DNA of 64,000 nucleotides from Woeseiaceae bacterium. Its GTDB lineage: Bacteria > Pseudomonadota > Gammaproteobacteria > Steroidobacterales > Woeseiaceae. Location of the stretch: positions 248,001 to 312,000 of the forward strand of contig JAJFKT010000012.1 in assembly GCA_021773075.1 (NCBI GenBank), written 5' to 3'. The position numbers were made by a program, and so were the translations under genes. Shown here in pieces: positions 15,345 through 24,089 of this stretch. The notes under the pieces are model-generated. The model was not told the DNA's origin, did not search any database, and was given only the letters and a program-made list of their open reading frames with translations. Within the stretch, counting starts at the first letter, position 1. Each line of letters opens with the position of its first letter.

Positions 15345-16712
15345 ATGACCAATCTCGCCGCCTTTCTCGCCTGTCCGCGCTGTGACAAGACGCCACTTGA
15401 ATCATCCGACGACGCTTTGCATTGCAAAGCCTGCAAAGTCGATTTTCCGATTCTTGAGGGCATGCCATGGTTGTTCTCCGAACCACAGGCAGCTCTTGGC
15501 GAGTGGCGCGGCCGCCTGCAATTTTCCTTACAACAGCTCAGCCATGAAATAGCGGGGCTTGAGAAGGAACTGCAAGGCAGCAACCTGAGGCCGCTTTCCC
15601 AACGTCGCGTCGAACGTTACGCCAAGGCACTCGAGTCACACAGGCGCTCGCTGCAGAAACTCCTGCATCCGCTCGAGATGCAGTCCCTGCAAGGCAACTA
15701 TGAGAGCTATCTCGCGCTGCGAACGCGGCTGCCCTCGGATCAGGGCCTAAATACTTATTATCCGAATATCCACCGCGACTGGGCATGGGGCGAGGAAGAG
15801 AACACGGCCTCACTCAAACAGATTCGCGCAGTGCTGCACGATCATGCAGAACTCGGAGATGTGCTCGTTCTCGGCGCGGGTGCTGGTCGACTGGCCTATG
15901 ACATTCACACGCAGCTCAACTGTACCGCGACGCTGGCGATGGACTTTAATCCATTGCTGATGCTGGTCGCTAAAGCAGTTACGTCCGGCGAGAGCCTAAG
16001 CCTATATGAGTTTCCCATCGCACCGCTTGCGCTCGATGACGACGCCGTTCTCAGAAAACTGGGTGCACCGGATGTCGCGGACGAAAATTTTCACCTGCTT
16101 TTTGGTGATGCGTTGCGCGCACCATTCCCCGAGAAGACGTTCGACACGGTCGTTACACCGTGGCTCATCGACATAATCAGCGAGGACTTGCCGGTCCTGG
16201 CTGCGCGAATAAACAATCTTCTGAAAGACAATGGCCGCTGGGTAAACTTCGGCTCGCTGGCGTTCTCGAGTCCCGAAAGAACACGTTGCTACAGCCCGGA
16301 AGAAACCAAAGCGATCGTCGCGGAGAACGGTTTCTCAGACCCCTATGTCTCGCAGGCAACAATCCCCTACATGAGCTCGCCCGCCAGTCGACATGGCCGG
16401 CAGGAACGTGTGTTTTCATTCTCAGCCTACAAGGAACGTAATGCCGACAAACCGGAACGTCATTCGGCATTGCCCGAGTGGATTGTTACCGGCAAAGATC
16501 CGGTGCCGCTTTCACCGTCGTTCAGGCAGCAGGCCATGACCACGCAGATCTACTCTTTCATCATGTCGCTCATTGACGGCAAACGCTCGATCAAGGACAT
16601 GGCGATCGTGCTTGAAAAGCAGAAACTCATGACGAAAGAAGAAGCCGAACCCGCAATTCGTTCATTCATGACCAAGATGCACGACGATTCAAATCGATCA
16701 TCGAGTTTCTAG
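15345..16712 (+). CDS. SAM methyltransferase with Trm112-like zinc N-terminus
   Basis: 455 residues. The N-terminus is a Trm112-like zinc ribbon (Cys10, Cys13, Cys27, Cys30: CPRC...CKAC, then FPILEGMPWLF). A helical spacer follows. The class I methyltransferase core has motif I GAGAGRLAYDIH near 179-190, NPLLMLVAKAV, and FDTVVTPWLIDIISEDL. The region PWLIDI...GRWVNFGSLAFS matches the N2227/carnosine N-methyltransferase family. The last 70 residues resemble a small winged-helix-like domain (DGKRSIKDMAIVLEKQ). The substrate is unknown; family knowledge suggests a small peptide or amine. The Trm112-like part is built in rather than encoded separately. It starts just after the terminator, so it probably has its own promoter. 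Confidence 0.82.
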   Translation: MTNLAAFLACPRCDKTPLESSDDALHCKACKVDFPILEGMPWLFSEPQAALGEWRGRLQFSLQQLSHEIAGLEKELQGSNLRPLSQRRVERYAKALESHRRSLQKLLHPLEMQSLQGNYESYLALRTRLPSDQGLNTYYPNIHRDWAWGEEENTASLKQIRAVLHDHAELGDVLVLGAGAGRLAYDIHTQLNCTATLAMDFNPLLMLVAKAVTSGESLSLYEFPIAPLALDDDAVLRKLGAPDVADENFHLLFGDALRAPFPEKTFDTVVTPWLIDIISEDLPVLAARINNLLKDNGRWVNFGSLAFSSPERTRCYSPEETKAIVAENGFSDPYVSQATIPYMSSPASRHGRQERVFSFSAYKERNADKPERHSALPEWIVTGKDPVPLSPSFRQQAMTTQIYSFIMSLIDGKRSIKDMAIVLEKQKLMTKEEAEPAIRSFMTKMHDDSNRSSSF

Positions 16713-16741
16713 CCGCCTGTGAAACAATAGTTCGGAGGCTG

Positions 16742-17638
16742 CTAGGCCAGCGACTGGATATAAGCGCCCATTTTGTCGATAGCCTGGCGTGACTCCGGCA
16801 TCTTGCCAACGAACATCTGGAACACGTGCCACATCTCTGGCCACACTTGCAGCTCAACCTCGATCCCCGCAGCAACGCACTGATCTGCAATACGCTCCGA
16901 GTCGCTGAGCAGGATTTCATCGTCGCCGACCTGAATAAACATCGGCGGCAAGCCCTCTATATCAGCGAATACTGGTGATACCAGCGGGAAGCTGCGTTGA
17001 TGCGGTTCGCAATAGTGGTCGGCAACTATTGCCAGGTCCTTCTCACGAAACCAGGGATCTTGCTCAGCACGTGTTTTCATTGACTCTCCACTTCCCGTGA
17101 CATCGAGAAATGGCGACAGTAAGACCGCCGCCGCTGGCAGCGGATCGCCCGCGTCGCGCAGCGCAAGCAGTGTTGCGACTGACAGGCCACCACCCGCTGA
17201 ATCCCCTGCAAAAACAATGTCTTGCGGCTTCAGACCCATCTTGAGCAGGGAGCGATACACAGCGACCGCATCGTCGATCGCCGCCGGAAACTTGTGTTCC
17301 GGTGACAGGCGATACTCAGGCAGAAGTGTAAGAATTCGACCAGCGCGTGCGATATGACTCACCATTTGTCGGTGCATGTCGCAGCCACCGACAATATATC
17401 CACCACCGTGCAAATACAGTAGTAGTTTGCCTTCCATGTGGTCTTTGGGCGTCAGCCACTCCGCATACAGGCCATTGATTTCGTCACGCTCTACACGAAC
17501 ACCGAATGCGGTGATCATCAATCGGCCGAGAAAATCCCAGAGGCGACGGATCTTCTTAAAGTCCACATTGGCAACATCAACGCGCCGTATATATGCACTG
17601 GTGATCCAACGAATAATTTTGGCGCGAATGCTGCTCAT
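16742..17638 (-). CDS. Alpha/beta hydrolase-3 (HSL-type) esterase
   Basis: 298 residues, a normal length for hormone-sensitive-lipase-type esterases (family IV). The oxyanion HGGG is at 77-80, the nucleophile Ser147 in GDSAGG, the acid Asp at 239/240 in VGDDEIL, and the base His271 in WPEMWHVF. No signal peptide is seen, so it is probably cytoplasmic and acts on short-chain carboxylic esters. It is divergently placed from the haloalkane dehalogenase gene with a 40-base gap and convergent with the methyltransferase gene. The close gap suggests a shared promoter region with the dehalogenase. Substrate cannot be read from sequence. Confidence 0.9.
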   Translation of the reverse strand: MSSIRAKIIRWITSAYIRRVDVANVDFKKIRRLWDFLGRLMITAFGVRVERDEINGLYAEWLTPKDHMEGKLLLYLHGGGYIVGGCDMHRQMVSHIARAGRILTLLPEYRLSPEHKFPAAIDDAVAVYRSLLKMGLKPQDIVFAGDSAGGGLSVATLLALRDAGDPLPAAAVLLSPFLDVTGSGESMKTRAEQDPWFREKDLAIVADHYCEPHQRSFPLVSPVFADIEGLPPMFIQVGDDEILLSDSERIADQCVAAGIEVELQVWPEMWHVFQMFVGKMPESRQAIDKMGAYIQSLA

Positions 17639-17680
17639 TAAGGTCTATGATAGCGGCTGAAGTTCAAGAGTACACGAGTG

Positions 17681-18571
17681 ATGACTGCACTGCGCACCCC
17701 CGATTCGCGTTTCGAAAATCTGCCTGATTACGATTTTGAACCACATTACCGTGAGATCGACGGGTTGCGTATGCACTATGTTGACGAGGGCCCGAGGGAT
17801 GGCGAAGTCATCCTGTTACTGCACGGTGAGCCGAGCTGGTCCTATCTCTATCGGCACATGATTCCGCCTCTTCGTGATGCCGGGTTTCGCGTCGTAGCAC
17901 CAGATTTGATCGGCTTTGGAAAATCGGATAAGCCCGCCAGCAGAGCCGACTATTCATTTGCCGGCCATGTCGACTGGATGGCGAAATTCATTGTCGATCT
18001 CGCCCTTAACAACATCACTATGTTCTGTCAGGACTGGGGTTCGCTGATCGGCCTGCGTGTTGTGGCGGAATACGAACAGCGCTTCGCCCGTATTGTCCTT
18101 GGCAACGGTGGTTTGCCAACCGGCGACAGAAAGTTGCCCATGGCGTTCAAGGTCTGGCAACAATTCGCTCGTTTTAGTCCGTGGTTTCCCATTGGCAGGA
18201 TCATCCAGCTATGGACGGTTATGGATTTGCCCGACGATGTGGTCGCCGCTTACAACGCACCCTTCCCGGCGGCGAAGTACAAGGCTGCGGCGCGCACCTT
18301 CCCACTCCTCGTCCCAACGCATCCGAATGACCCGGCGAGCGCTGCAAATCGCGCCGCCCTGGCGTTTTTCGAGCAGTGGGAAAAACCGTTTCTGACGGCG
18401 TTTAGCAACCGAGATCCGGTCACCCGAGGCGGTGAAAAAAGCTGGCAGAAATACGTCCCTGGCGCGCAAAATCGGAAACACGTGACGATCAGAAATGCAG
18501 GTCACTTCCTGCAGGAAGACAAGGGGCCGGAGTTGGCCGCAGCCATAATTAAGTTTGTCGCGGAGAGCTAG
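17681..18571 (+). CDS. Haloalkane dehalogenase, class I (DhlA-like)
   Basis: 296 residues from ATG 17681 (a GTG directly before it is the ORF-track start). The N-terminus [12 protein letters not shown] and the phrase [19 protein letters not shown] closely follow DhlA. Catalytic residues from the ATG: Glu50 in HGEP (oxyanion region), nucleophile Asp118 in CQDWG, halide-binding Trp119, acid Asp245 in NRDPVT, and base His275 in NAGHF. The acid after the cap domain is the class I arrangement. The enzyme should hydrolyse haloalkanes to alcohol, halide and proton in the cytoplasm; natural substrates of marine members are mostly unknown. Its stop overlaps the end of the convergent fdxA gene by four bases. 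Confidence 0.9.
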   Translation: MTALRTPDSRFENLPDYDFEPHYREIDGLRMHYVDEGPRDGEVILLLHGEPSWSYLYRHMIPPLRDAGFRVVAPDLIGFGKSDKPASRADYSFAGHVDWMAKFIVDLALNNITMFCQDWGSLIGLRVVAEYEQRFARIVLGNGGLPTGDRKLPMAFKVWQQFARFSPWFPIGRIIQLWTVMDLPDDVVAAYNAPFPAAKYKAAARTFPLLVPTHPNDPASAANRAALAFFEQWEKPFLTAFSNRDPVTRGGEKSWQKYVPGAQNRKHVTIRNAGHFLQEDKGPELAAAIIKFVAES

Positions 18572-18891
18572 CGCTCCAGATACTTCAGTTTGTCCGTAAC
18601 CTCACGCCACTCGTCAGCGTCGGCAGGGGCGTCTTTCATCTCCGTAATGACGGGCCAGTCCTGTGACAGATCCTCATTGAGTTTGAGGAAGTGCTCCTGG
18701 CCCTTCGGCAGCTCATCTTCTGAGTAGATAGCCTCAACCGGGCACTCAGGCTCACACAGAGTGCAGTCGATACATTCGTCTGGATCGATAACGAGAAAGT
18801 TGGGGCCCTCGTGAAAACAATCCACAGGGCAAACTTCGACGCAATCAGTCAATTTGCACTTGATACAAGATTCTGTAACGACGAATGTCAT
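18568..18891 (-). CDS. fdxA: 7Fe-8S ferredoxin FdxA
   Basis: 107 residues, the standard length of FdxA. The cysteine pattern is Cys9, Cys12, Cys17, Cys21, Cys25, then Cys40, Cys43, Cys46 and Cys50, as in ferredoxins carrying one [3Fe-4S] and one [4Fe-4S] cluster. The C-terminal extension ([20 protein letters not shown]) is typical for this group. It is a cytoplasmic low-potential electron carrier; the redox partners are not encoded nearby. It lies alone on the minus strand, convergent with the dehalogenase gene and about 75 bases downstream of the unknown anchored protein. Confidence 0.96.
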   Translation of the reverse strand: MTFVVTESCIKCKLTDCVEVCPVDCFHEGPNFLVIDPDECIDCTLCEPECPVEAIYSEDELPKGQEHFLKLNEDLSQDWPVITEMKDAPADADEWREVTDKLKYLER

Positions 18892-18968
18892 TTTGCTACC
18901 TCAATTTCCAGAGCGCGTACGCTATGCGATGTCGCGCGGCGAATCAAGCCGTGATTCACGCATACAGG

Positions 18969-20108
18969 TCATGGCTCGCCGACTGACGCTCCAAACGGAT
19001 CGCCTTCGAAATTGCACTGGTCATAACCCGACAGCGCGCGCAGGCGCTCCGCTTCGGAGGATAAGCGTTTCATGGCAGCCGCCTCGCCGAACACGTCCAT
19101 ATTTTGCAGATACTCGCGCAGGACTCTCTCGTCATTTGTCATCAAGTTGAACCACTCAGCATTCGAAGCTGCCGATCCCATGGTTCGACGTATCTCGGTC
19201 TTCTTTAGTTCGAGTTCCTGCAAGCCCCGCGAATCACCACGATTGGCTAGCGCATGGCCTTGGACAGCTGAACCCAGCATTTGCGTCATTATGTCGGAGC
19301 CGTCAACGCGCATGCGTTCTCCTAATTGATCACACAGCTCAAGCCAGACCCCCGTTTGCTCGTCATCGCATTTCCGAGCCAGAGCATTCATTCCCATTGG
19401 CGTCGCCGCGGCGAAACCAATTCCAGTGATAACCCTTTCGGCGAGGGAGAGGTCTGATGTGGCCGCTAAAGCGCGTTCGATCATCATGATCTGCTCGAAA
19501 TAATAGCTATCGAATTTGGGGGCTGAAATTGCCTGCCGCATGGCCTCGATTGCCTGCTCATCATTGCTGTCTTCGAGCCGTAGGCCGACCAGCTGCACCC
19601 ACATCGCGCCGTTCTTGCTATCGGCTCGTATCGCCTCCTGTTCCAGCGCTCCGAAATCACAAGCCAGCTGAGCCCGTTGTCCACAAATGATCAGCGCTGT
19701 CCACGCGCTGAGCGGGCTGTTGGACTCCAAAGCGACTAACTTCTCAAGCTGTGCCAACGCCGCTTGCGGGTCACTCCAGCGGCGCATCAAGGCCGCGGCG
19801 AGAAGGTGTTCAGGATCGCCACTGGCCAGTAAAGAGGACGTGGCTGACTCGACGAGTCGTTTCTGCTCCTCGTTCGTCCGAAGAAATCTGCCAGAATTGT
19901 CGGGACAGTCGATGTCGTTGCTCTCAGCGTTGCTCACACCCTCTTCGCTATCCGCTGCGGATTGCGCCCGCCGCACGACGGCCTCCTGCTCCGCAGCCAC
20001 AATTGAGACCTCTGTGGGTTCAACAGGACTGTCGCGATCATCCGTTCGCAAGAATAGCCAGAGCAGCAGTGCTGCTACCAGCGCCGCCGAGATAGCGACT
20101 GCTTTCAA
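18969..20108 (-). CDS. Unknown protein with N-terminal membrane anchor
   Basis: 379 residues; I recognise no family. It starts with one membrane helix (VAISAALVAALLLWLFL), then a disordered acidic linker, then an all-helical region with many leucines and alanines. Phrases such as LLASGDPEHLLAAALMRRWSDPQAALAQLE suggest degenerate TPR-like or Sel1-like helical pairs. A periplasmic location is likely. Three pairs of cysteines (for example CDFGAL, CDDEQ, CDQLGE) could form disulfides. It lies 10 bases downstream of the malic enzyme gene and may be the last gene of the SRPBCC-NUDIX-MBL-malic enzyme run. Confidence 0.7.
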   Translation of the reverse strand: MKAVAISAALVAALLLWLFLRTDDRDSPVEPTEVSIVAAEQEAVVRRAQSAADSEEGVSNAESNDIDCPDNSGRFLRTNEEQKRLVESATSSLLASGDPEHLLAAALMRRWSDPQAALAQLEKLVALESNSPLSAWTALIICGQRAQLACDFGALEQEAIRADSKNGAMWVQLVGLRLEDSNDEQAIEAMRQAISAPKFDSYYFEQIMMIERALAATSDLSLAERVITGIGFAAATPMGMNALARKCDDEQTGVWLELCDQLGERMRVDGSDIMTQMLGSAVQGHALANRGDSRGLQELELKKTEIRRTMGSAASNAEWFNLMTNDERVLREYLQNMDVFGEAAAMKRLSSEAERLRALSGYDQCNFEGDPFGASVGEP

Positions 20109-20118
20109 GAAAGAGCCT

Positions 20119-21831
20119 TCATCCCTTTACGACGATTTCGGGATAGCGCGGCGTCCAGCGCAGTTTGCTGACAGCATCCTCGACCTCATTGACCTTCAAG
20201 CCTGACGACACGCCGTCATCAATCGCCTGCTTGGCGACTGCGACTGCGACGGCGCCACAAATTTCCCACAGTCTGTTTGTCTCCGGCATCAGACACCGGC
20301 TATCGACATCCGACTGATCCAGCGCATTCGCCAGCGATGTCGCCGCGGCGCTAATCATTCCATCCGTTATCGTTGAAGCACCAGTGGCGATCGCGCCCAG
20401 ACCAATTCCCGGAAATACGAAGACGTTATTCGCCTGCCCTATCCGCCGCCGCGATCCTCCAATTTCCACTGCATCAAACGGGCTTCCCGTCGCCACCAGT
20501 GCGTTGCCGTTTGTCCAGTTTAGAATATCCGCAGGTACCGCCTCGCTAATCGAAGTCGGATTGGACATCGGCAGGATCACCGGGTTCTCGGCGTTCGCAT
20601 GCATTTCCCGAACGATGCTTTCGGTGAACGATCCAGCCTGACCAGATGCGCCTATGAGAACCGTTGGTTTGTAGGCGCGGACGACGGATAAAAGATCTTT
20701 TCTTTCTTCCGCTGTAAGGCCGAGCGACGCTGCCATATCGACGGGCCACGCCATTTCCTGTTTGTATTCATCGAGCTGCTCGCGGTCCGCAATGATCACA
20801 CCACGACTGTCCATCACCAAAACAGAGCGGCGCAAGCGGTCACCACTCAGCCCCGCACTTGCTAATTGCACATTGAGTTGTCGTGCGATGCCGAGACCGG
20901 CTGCCCCCGCGCCATAAATGATAATGCGGCTTTCGTCGATGGCGCTACCCGAAATGAGTGACCCGGCACACACGCCTGCCGCCGCGACGGTGCCGGTACC
21001 TTGAATGTCATCGTTAAATGACGGCACCACGTCGCGGTAGCGATCCAGGATCATCAGCGCGTTGTCTTTTCGGAAGTCTTCCCACTGTATGACGACCTCT
21101 GGAAACACTGCCTTCGCGGCAGCGACGAACTCATCGACAAACTCGACATAGGCATCGCCTCTCAGGCGTTCGTGCGGCCAGCCCAGGTAAAATGGGTCTG
21201 CGAGTAACTCTTCGGTATTCGTTCCGACATCCAGACTTATCGGCAACGTTCGCGCAGGATGGATGCCAGCACCCACACAGTAGAGCGCCAGCTTGCCAAT
21301 ACTGATCGCCATGCCACCCGCGCCCTGATCACCGATTCCGAGAATTGACTCATTGTCGGTTACTACCATCAGCTGCACGCCGCTGAATGGGGCTGCCTTA
21401 CGAAGAACCTGTTCGATTCGACCCGTATGTTCAGGTGTAATAAAAACACCTCGCGGCCGCCTAAATACGCGTGAGAAGTACTGCGTCGCTTTGCCAACGG
21501 TCGGTGTGTAAACGATCGGCATTGTATCTTCCAGATTCTCGGCCAGCACCTTGTAGAACAGTACTTCGTTGCGGTCCTGCAGCGACGCAAGTCCGATGTT
21601 GCGGCTGACCGGATCCTCATTGAAGAATATGGATTTGAAAATTCGCGCGGCCTGTTTGTCAATATCATTGTGGCGCGCAGGTAACAGCCCTTCTATCCCG
21701 AGGCGTTGCCGCTCTTCCAGCGTGAAGCCAGTACCCTTGTTAAGCAGAGGGTACCGCAACAGTTCACCACCAAACTTGCCAGTCGAAAGAACGTCCCCAT
21801 CGGGTGCCATACTGATTTTAAAATCATCCAT
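20119..21831 (-). CDS. maeA: NAD-dependent malic enzyme
   Basis: 570 residues, the usual size for large bacterial malic enzymes. It oxidatively decarboxylates malate to pyruvate and CO2 in the cytoplasm. The opening GTGFTLEERQRLGIEGLLPA, the motif PIVYTPTVGKATQYFSRVFRRP, the loop VVTDNESILGIGDQGAGGM, the metal-binding WEDFRKDNALMIL...NDDIQGTG and the Rossmann motif IIIYGAGAAGLGIARQ are all present. Large NAD-type enzymes of this form are usually called MaeA/SfcA, but NADP use cannot be excluded from sequence. It lies 3 bases downstream of the MBL hydrolase gene. Confidence 0.95.
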   Translation of the reverse strand: MDDFKISMAPDGDVLSTGKFGGELLRYPLLNKGTGFTLEERQRLGIEGLLPARHNDIDKQAARIFKSIFFNEDPVSRNIGLASLQDRNEVLFYKVLAENLEDTMPIVYTPTVGKATQYFSRVFRRPRGVFITPEHTGRIEQVLRKAAPFSGVQLMVVTDNESILGIGDQGAGGMAISIGKLALYCVGAGIHPARTLPISLDVGTNTEELLADPFYLGWPHERLRGDAYVEFVDEFVAAAKAVFPEVVIQWEDFRKDNALMILDRYRDVVPSFNDDIQGTGTVAAAGVCAGSLISGSAIDESRIIIYGAGAAGLGIARQLNVQLASAGLSGDRLRRSVLVMDSRGVIIADREQLDEYKQEMAWPVDMAASLGLTAEERKDLLSVVRAYKPTVLIGASGQAGSFTESIVREMHANAENPVILPMSNPTSISEAVPADILNWTNGNALVATGSPFDAVEIGGSRRRIGQANNVFVFPGIGLGAIATGASTITDGMISAAATSLANALDQSDVDSRCLMPETNRLWEICGAVAVAVAKQAIDDGVSSGLKVNEVEDAVSKLRWTPRYPEIVVKG

Positions 21832-21834
21832 AAT

Positions 21835-22686
21835 TTACTCTTTCGCCTCGCTTAGCGACCAGACATTTCCGGCCTGCACTGCCGCCTGATCCTGTTCCAG
21901 TTTTAGAAGATGTGCCAGTAATGACCGCTCCGCCCATCCGTATAGCTGCTTGTCCACATCTTCGTAAACGTGCGGTACAAGTTCCAGGGATGACAGGCCC
22001 GGGTTATCAGCCAACGCTGCAATTACTTTATTTTCGCGCTGCAGGCGGTGATCAATAATCCAGTTAATCACCCGCTCCGGGTCATGAATGATCTCTCCGT
22101 GGCCTGGCGCGAGCGCAACGGGGACCCTATCGCGGACACTGGCCAGCGATTCCAGATAGTGCTTCATATTGCCGTCGGGCGGATTGATAACCACCGTCGA
22201 GCCATCAATGACATGATCACCAGTGAAAATCCAGTTGAGTTCGCAGTGCCGGTAACAAAGGTGGTTCGAGGCATGGCCGGGCGTGAGTATCGCTTCAATT
22301 GCCACGCCATCGACAATAAGCTGATCTCCGTCGTCCAGTACACGGTCAGGAATAAACGATCTGTCCTGATGCTGACAATCGGTGGGCGGAAGCCGGCCCA
22401 GCAACTCAGCGCCTGTCGCCTTCGCCAAGGCCATTGCGGCTGGCGAATGGTCGGGATGCGTGTGTGTGACCAGGACCCAACGAATCGGCGCGCCCGCAAT
22501 ATCCTGAATCGCCTGTAGGTGACTCTCGATAATCGGGCCCGGGTCCAGCACTGCGATTTCTTTGCTACCGATCAGGTAGGTATTCGTGCCCGGTCCGGTC
22601 ATCATCGACGGATTGGGAGCAAGTAGTCGGCGAAGCCCGGGAGCCAACTCGGTGAGGCTTGGCATTGTTGGACCAAATCCCGTCAC
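21835..22686 (-). CDS. MBL-fold metallo-hydrolase, LACTB2-like
   Basis: 283 residues. The metal-binding motif THTHPDHS gives His75, His77, Asp79 and His80; further ligands are in GHASNH and FTGDHVIDG. The N-terminus (PSMMTGPGTNTYLIG) and the C-terminal winged-helix-like region (LERSLLAHLLKLEQ) are as in the LACTB2/endoribonuclease-like glyoxalase II group. The start is a GTG whose bases overlap the NUDIX stop (GTGA), giving translational coupling; an internal ATG eight codons later is an alternative. The substrate is not readable; both thioester hydrolase and RNase activities are known in the family. Confidence 0.88.
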   Translation of the reverse strand: MTGFGPTMPSLTELAPGLRRLLAPNPSMMTGPGTNTYLIGSKEIAVLDPGPIIESHLQAIQDIAGAPIRWVLVTHTHPDHSPAAMALAKATGAELLGRLPPTDCQHQDRSFIPDRVLDDGDQLIVDGVAIEAILTPGHASNHLCYRHCELNWIFTGDHVIDGSTVVINPPDGNMKHYLESLASVRDRVPVALAPGHGEIIHDPERVINWIIDHRLQRENKVIAALADNPGLSSLELVPHVYEDVDKQLYGWAERSLLAHLLKLEQDQAAVQAGNVWSLSEAKE

Positions 22687-23477
22687 GACTTTGCACCCGG
22701 ATAGTTTTTATCACCGGGAAGGACTATCTCGCGTTTGCCGTTGCGCTTGATGACGGCCGGGATCATTGTAGTGATGCCCCAATCCACGCAGGACTTCGCC
22801 CATTCCACCAGGTCGCCCAAAGTCTTGTGCCTCGCGACGCTCTCGAGGGTCTTGATCGTTGGAAAAATCATGTTGACACTGCCGCTGCGTTCAGCGGCAA
22901 GCATGTCTGTTGCGGTTGTCCAGCGCGATTCCGTCAGCTCGCCGCCGCAATGCACAGCTACTTGCCCACGCGGCAATACGCTAAGGAAAAAGCGCGTTGA
23001 ATATCGACGTGGTTCGGAGTCAGGCGTAACCCAATGACTGATGTAGTGCAGCTGATCACAGTGCAAGCTCAATTCGTTTTGTTGTACGAAATCGGCCCAG
23101 CTCAACGACTGTTGATTGAGTGCATCGCGAATCGCTGCAAGCTCTTCGTCGAGGTTTGAAAAATCAGCGAGTAGCACTCCCGACTCTTCGAACAACTCTC
23201 GAATAGCCGCGCTGTAATAATCGAGACCACGGTCTGCAATGCCTAATCGCAAATTCGCATCGGCACTTTCAAACTCTCCACAAAAATCGTGCACTTGCCC
23301 GTCTTCAGCATCGACAACGCCGCCGGGAAACGCGAACGCGTTTCCAAACGACGTTTCTGCATGACGGCGCACCATAAATATCTCGGGGTCTGCAACGCCT
23401 TCCCGGGCGAGGACAACGGTTGCGGATGGTTTGGCGGCATCGAATTCAGCCAACGTCGTCGCCAGTTGACTCGCCAC
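22683..23477 (-). CDS. NUDIX hydrolase, NUDT7/NUDT19-like
   Basis: 264 residues. The NUDIX box is split by an insertion: FPGGVVD at 50-56 and AAIRELFEESGVLL at 90-103 (the REx2EE glutamates are Glu97 and Glu98). About 40 residues between the two halves is the layout of acyl-CoA diphosphatases of the NUDT7/NUDT19 group rather than small NUDIX proteins. The likely reaction is hydrolysis of CoA or related nucleoside diphosphate conjugates; inferred from architecture. The start lies within the 3' end of the SRPBCC gene (32-base overlap), and the stop overlaps the MBL start, so three genes are read as one unit. Confidence 0.9.
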   Translation of the reverse strand: MASQLATTLAEFDAAKPSATVVLAREGVADPEIFMVRRHAETSFGNAFAFPGGVVDAEDGQVHDFCGEFESADANLRLGIADRGLDYYSAAIRELFEESGVLLADFSNLDEELAAIRDALNQQSLSWADFVQQNELSLHCDQLHYISHWVTPDSEPRRYSTRFFLSVLPRGQVAVHCGGELTESRWTTATDMLAAERSGSVNMIFPTIKTLESVARHKTLGDLVEWAKSCVDWGITTMIPAVIKRNGKREIVLPGDKNYPGAKS

Positions 23478-23997
23478 CTTCTATTTGGGCCTTCAATCGC
23501 GCGAGAGCATCGCCGATCACATAATCAACCGGCCCCGCCAGTTCTTCGAGACCGCCCGGTCGATAGCCACCGACGGCGTAGGTAAATATGACCCTCGTAC
23601 CCGCCTCCATGGATTCAAACTCCCAGGTCATATTCCCCTGTACACCAAGGACGCCCAGCGGCCCCAGTCCGCCGGTTAGTCGAATTACGGCGCCTGGACT
23701 AACCATGGTCACAGTCAGATGCACGAGCCCGGCGCCCTCACCAAAGCTTTCACAGAAGCAACCCTGCGGCACCGCCGTGATACTGAGGCGCTCGGAGTCC
23801 CCGGAAATCGTGTGGTCCGAATTCCACCATGTACCAACTTCACCCACCGCGATTTGCCAAACTACCGCGCGATCAGCATCAAATAATTCCTCATGAACCG
23901 TCGTGAACCCTGCATTAGCGGAATCCACGACCTCGGCAGAGGCAATGGCCACAGTAAGGGAAACCGCAAACAGGCCAGCGTGAATAAGATTCTTCAT
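23446..23997 (-). CDS. Secreted SRPBCC-family protein
   Basis: 183 residues. A signal peptide ends near ASAEVVDS. The rest is an SRPBCC/START-like ligand-binding fold: FTTVHEELFDADRAVVWQIAV is the first strand-helix, VHLTVTMVSPGAVIRLTGGLGPLG the central strands, and GTRVIFTYAVGGYRPGGLEELAGPVDYVIGDAL the long C-terminal helix. Secreted members bind small hydrophobic ligands. The operon places it ahead of the NUDIX, MBL and malic enzyme genes. Ligand unknown. Confidence 0.85.
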   Translation of the reverse strand: MKNLIHAGLFAVSLTVAIASAEVVDSANAGFTTVHEELFDADRAVVWQIAVGEVGTWWNSDHTISGDSERLSITAVPQGCFCESFGEGAGLVHLTVTMVSPGAVIRLTGGLGPLGVLGVQGNMTWEFESMEAGTRVIFTYAVGGYRPGGLEELAGPVDYVIGDALARLKAQIEGGESTGDDVG

Positions 23998-24089
23998 AAG
24001 TGCTCCTTTGGCGGCTGCCTAGCTTACCGCAAATTTGAATTTCAGCCGCGCTGTCCCTATATAGGAAAGTCTGTATTGTTGGACACATC

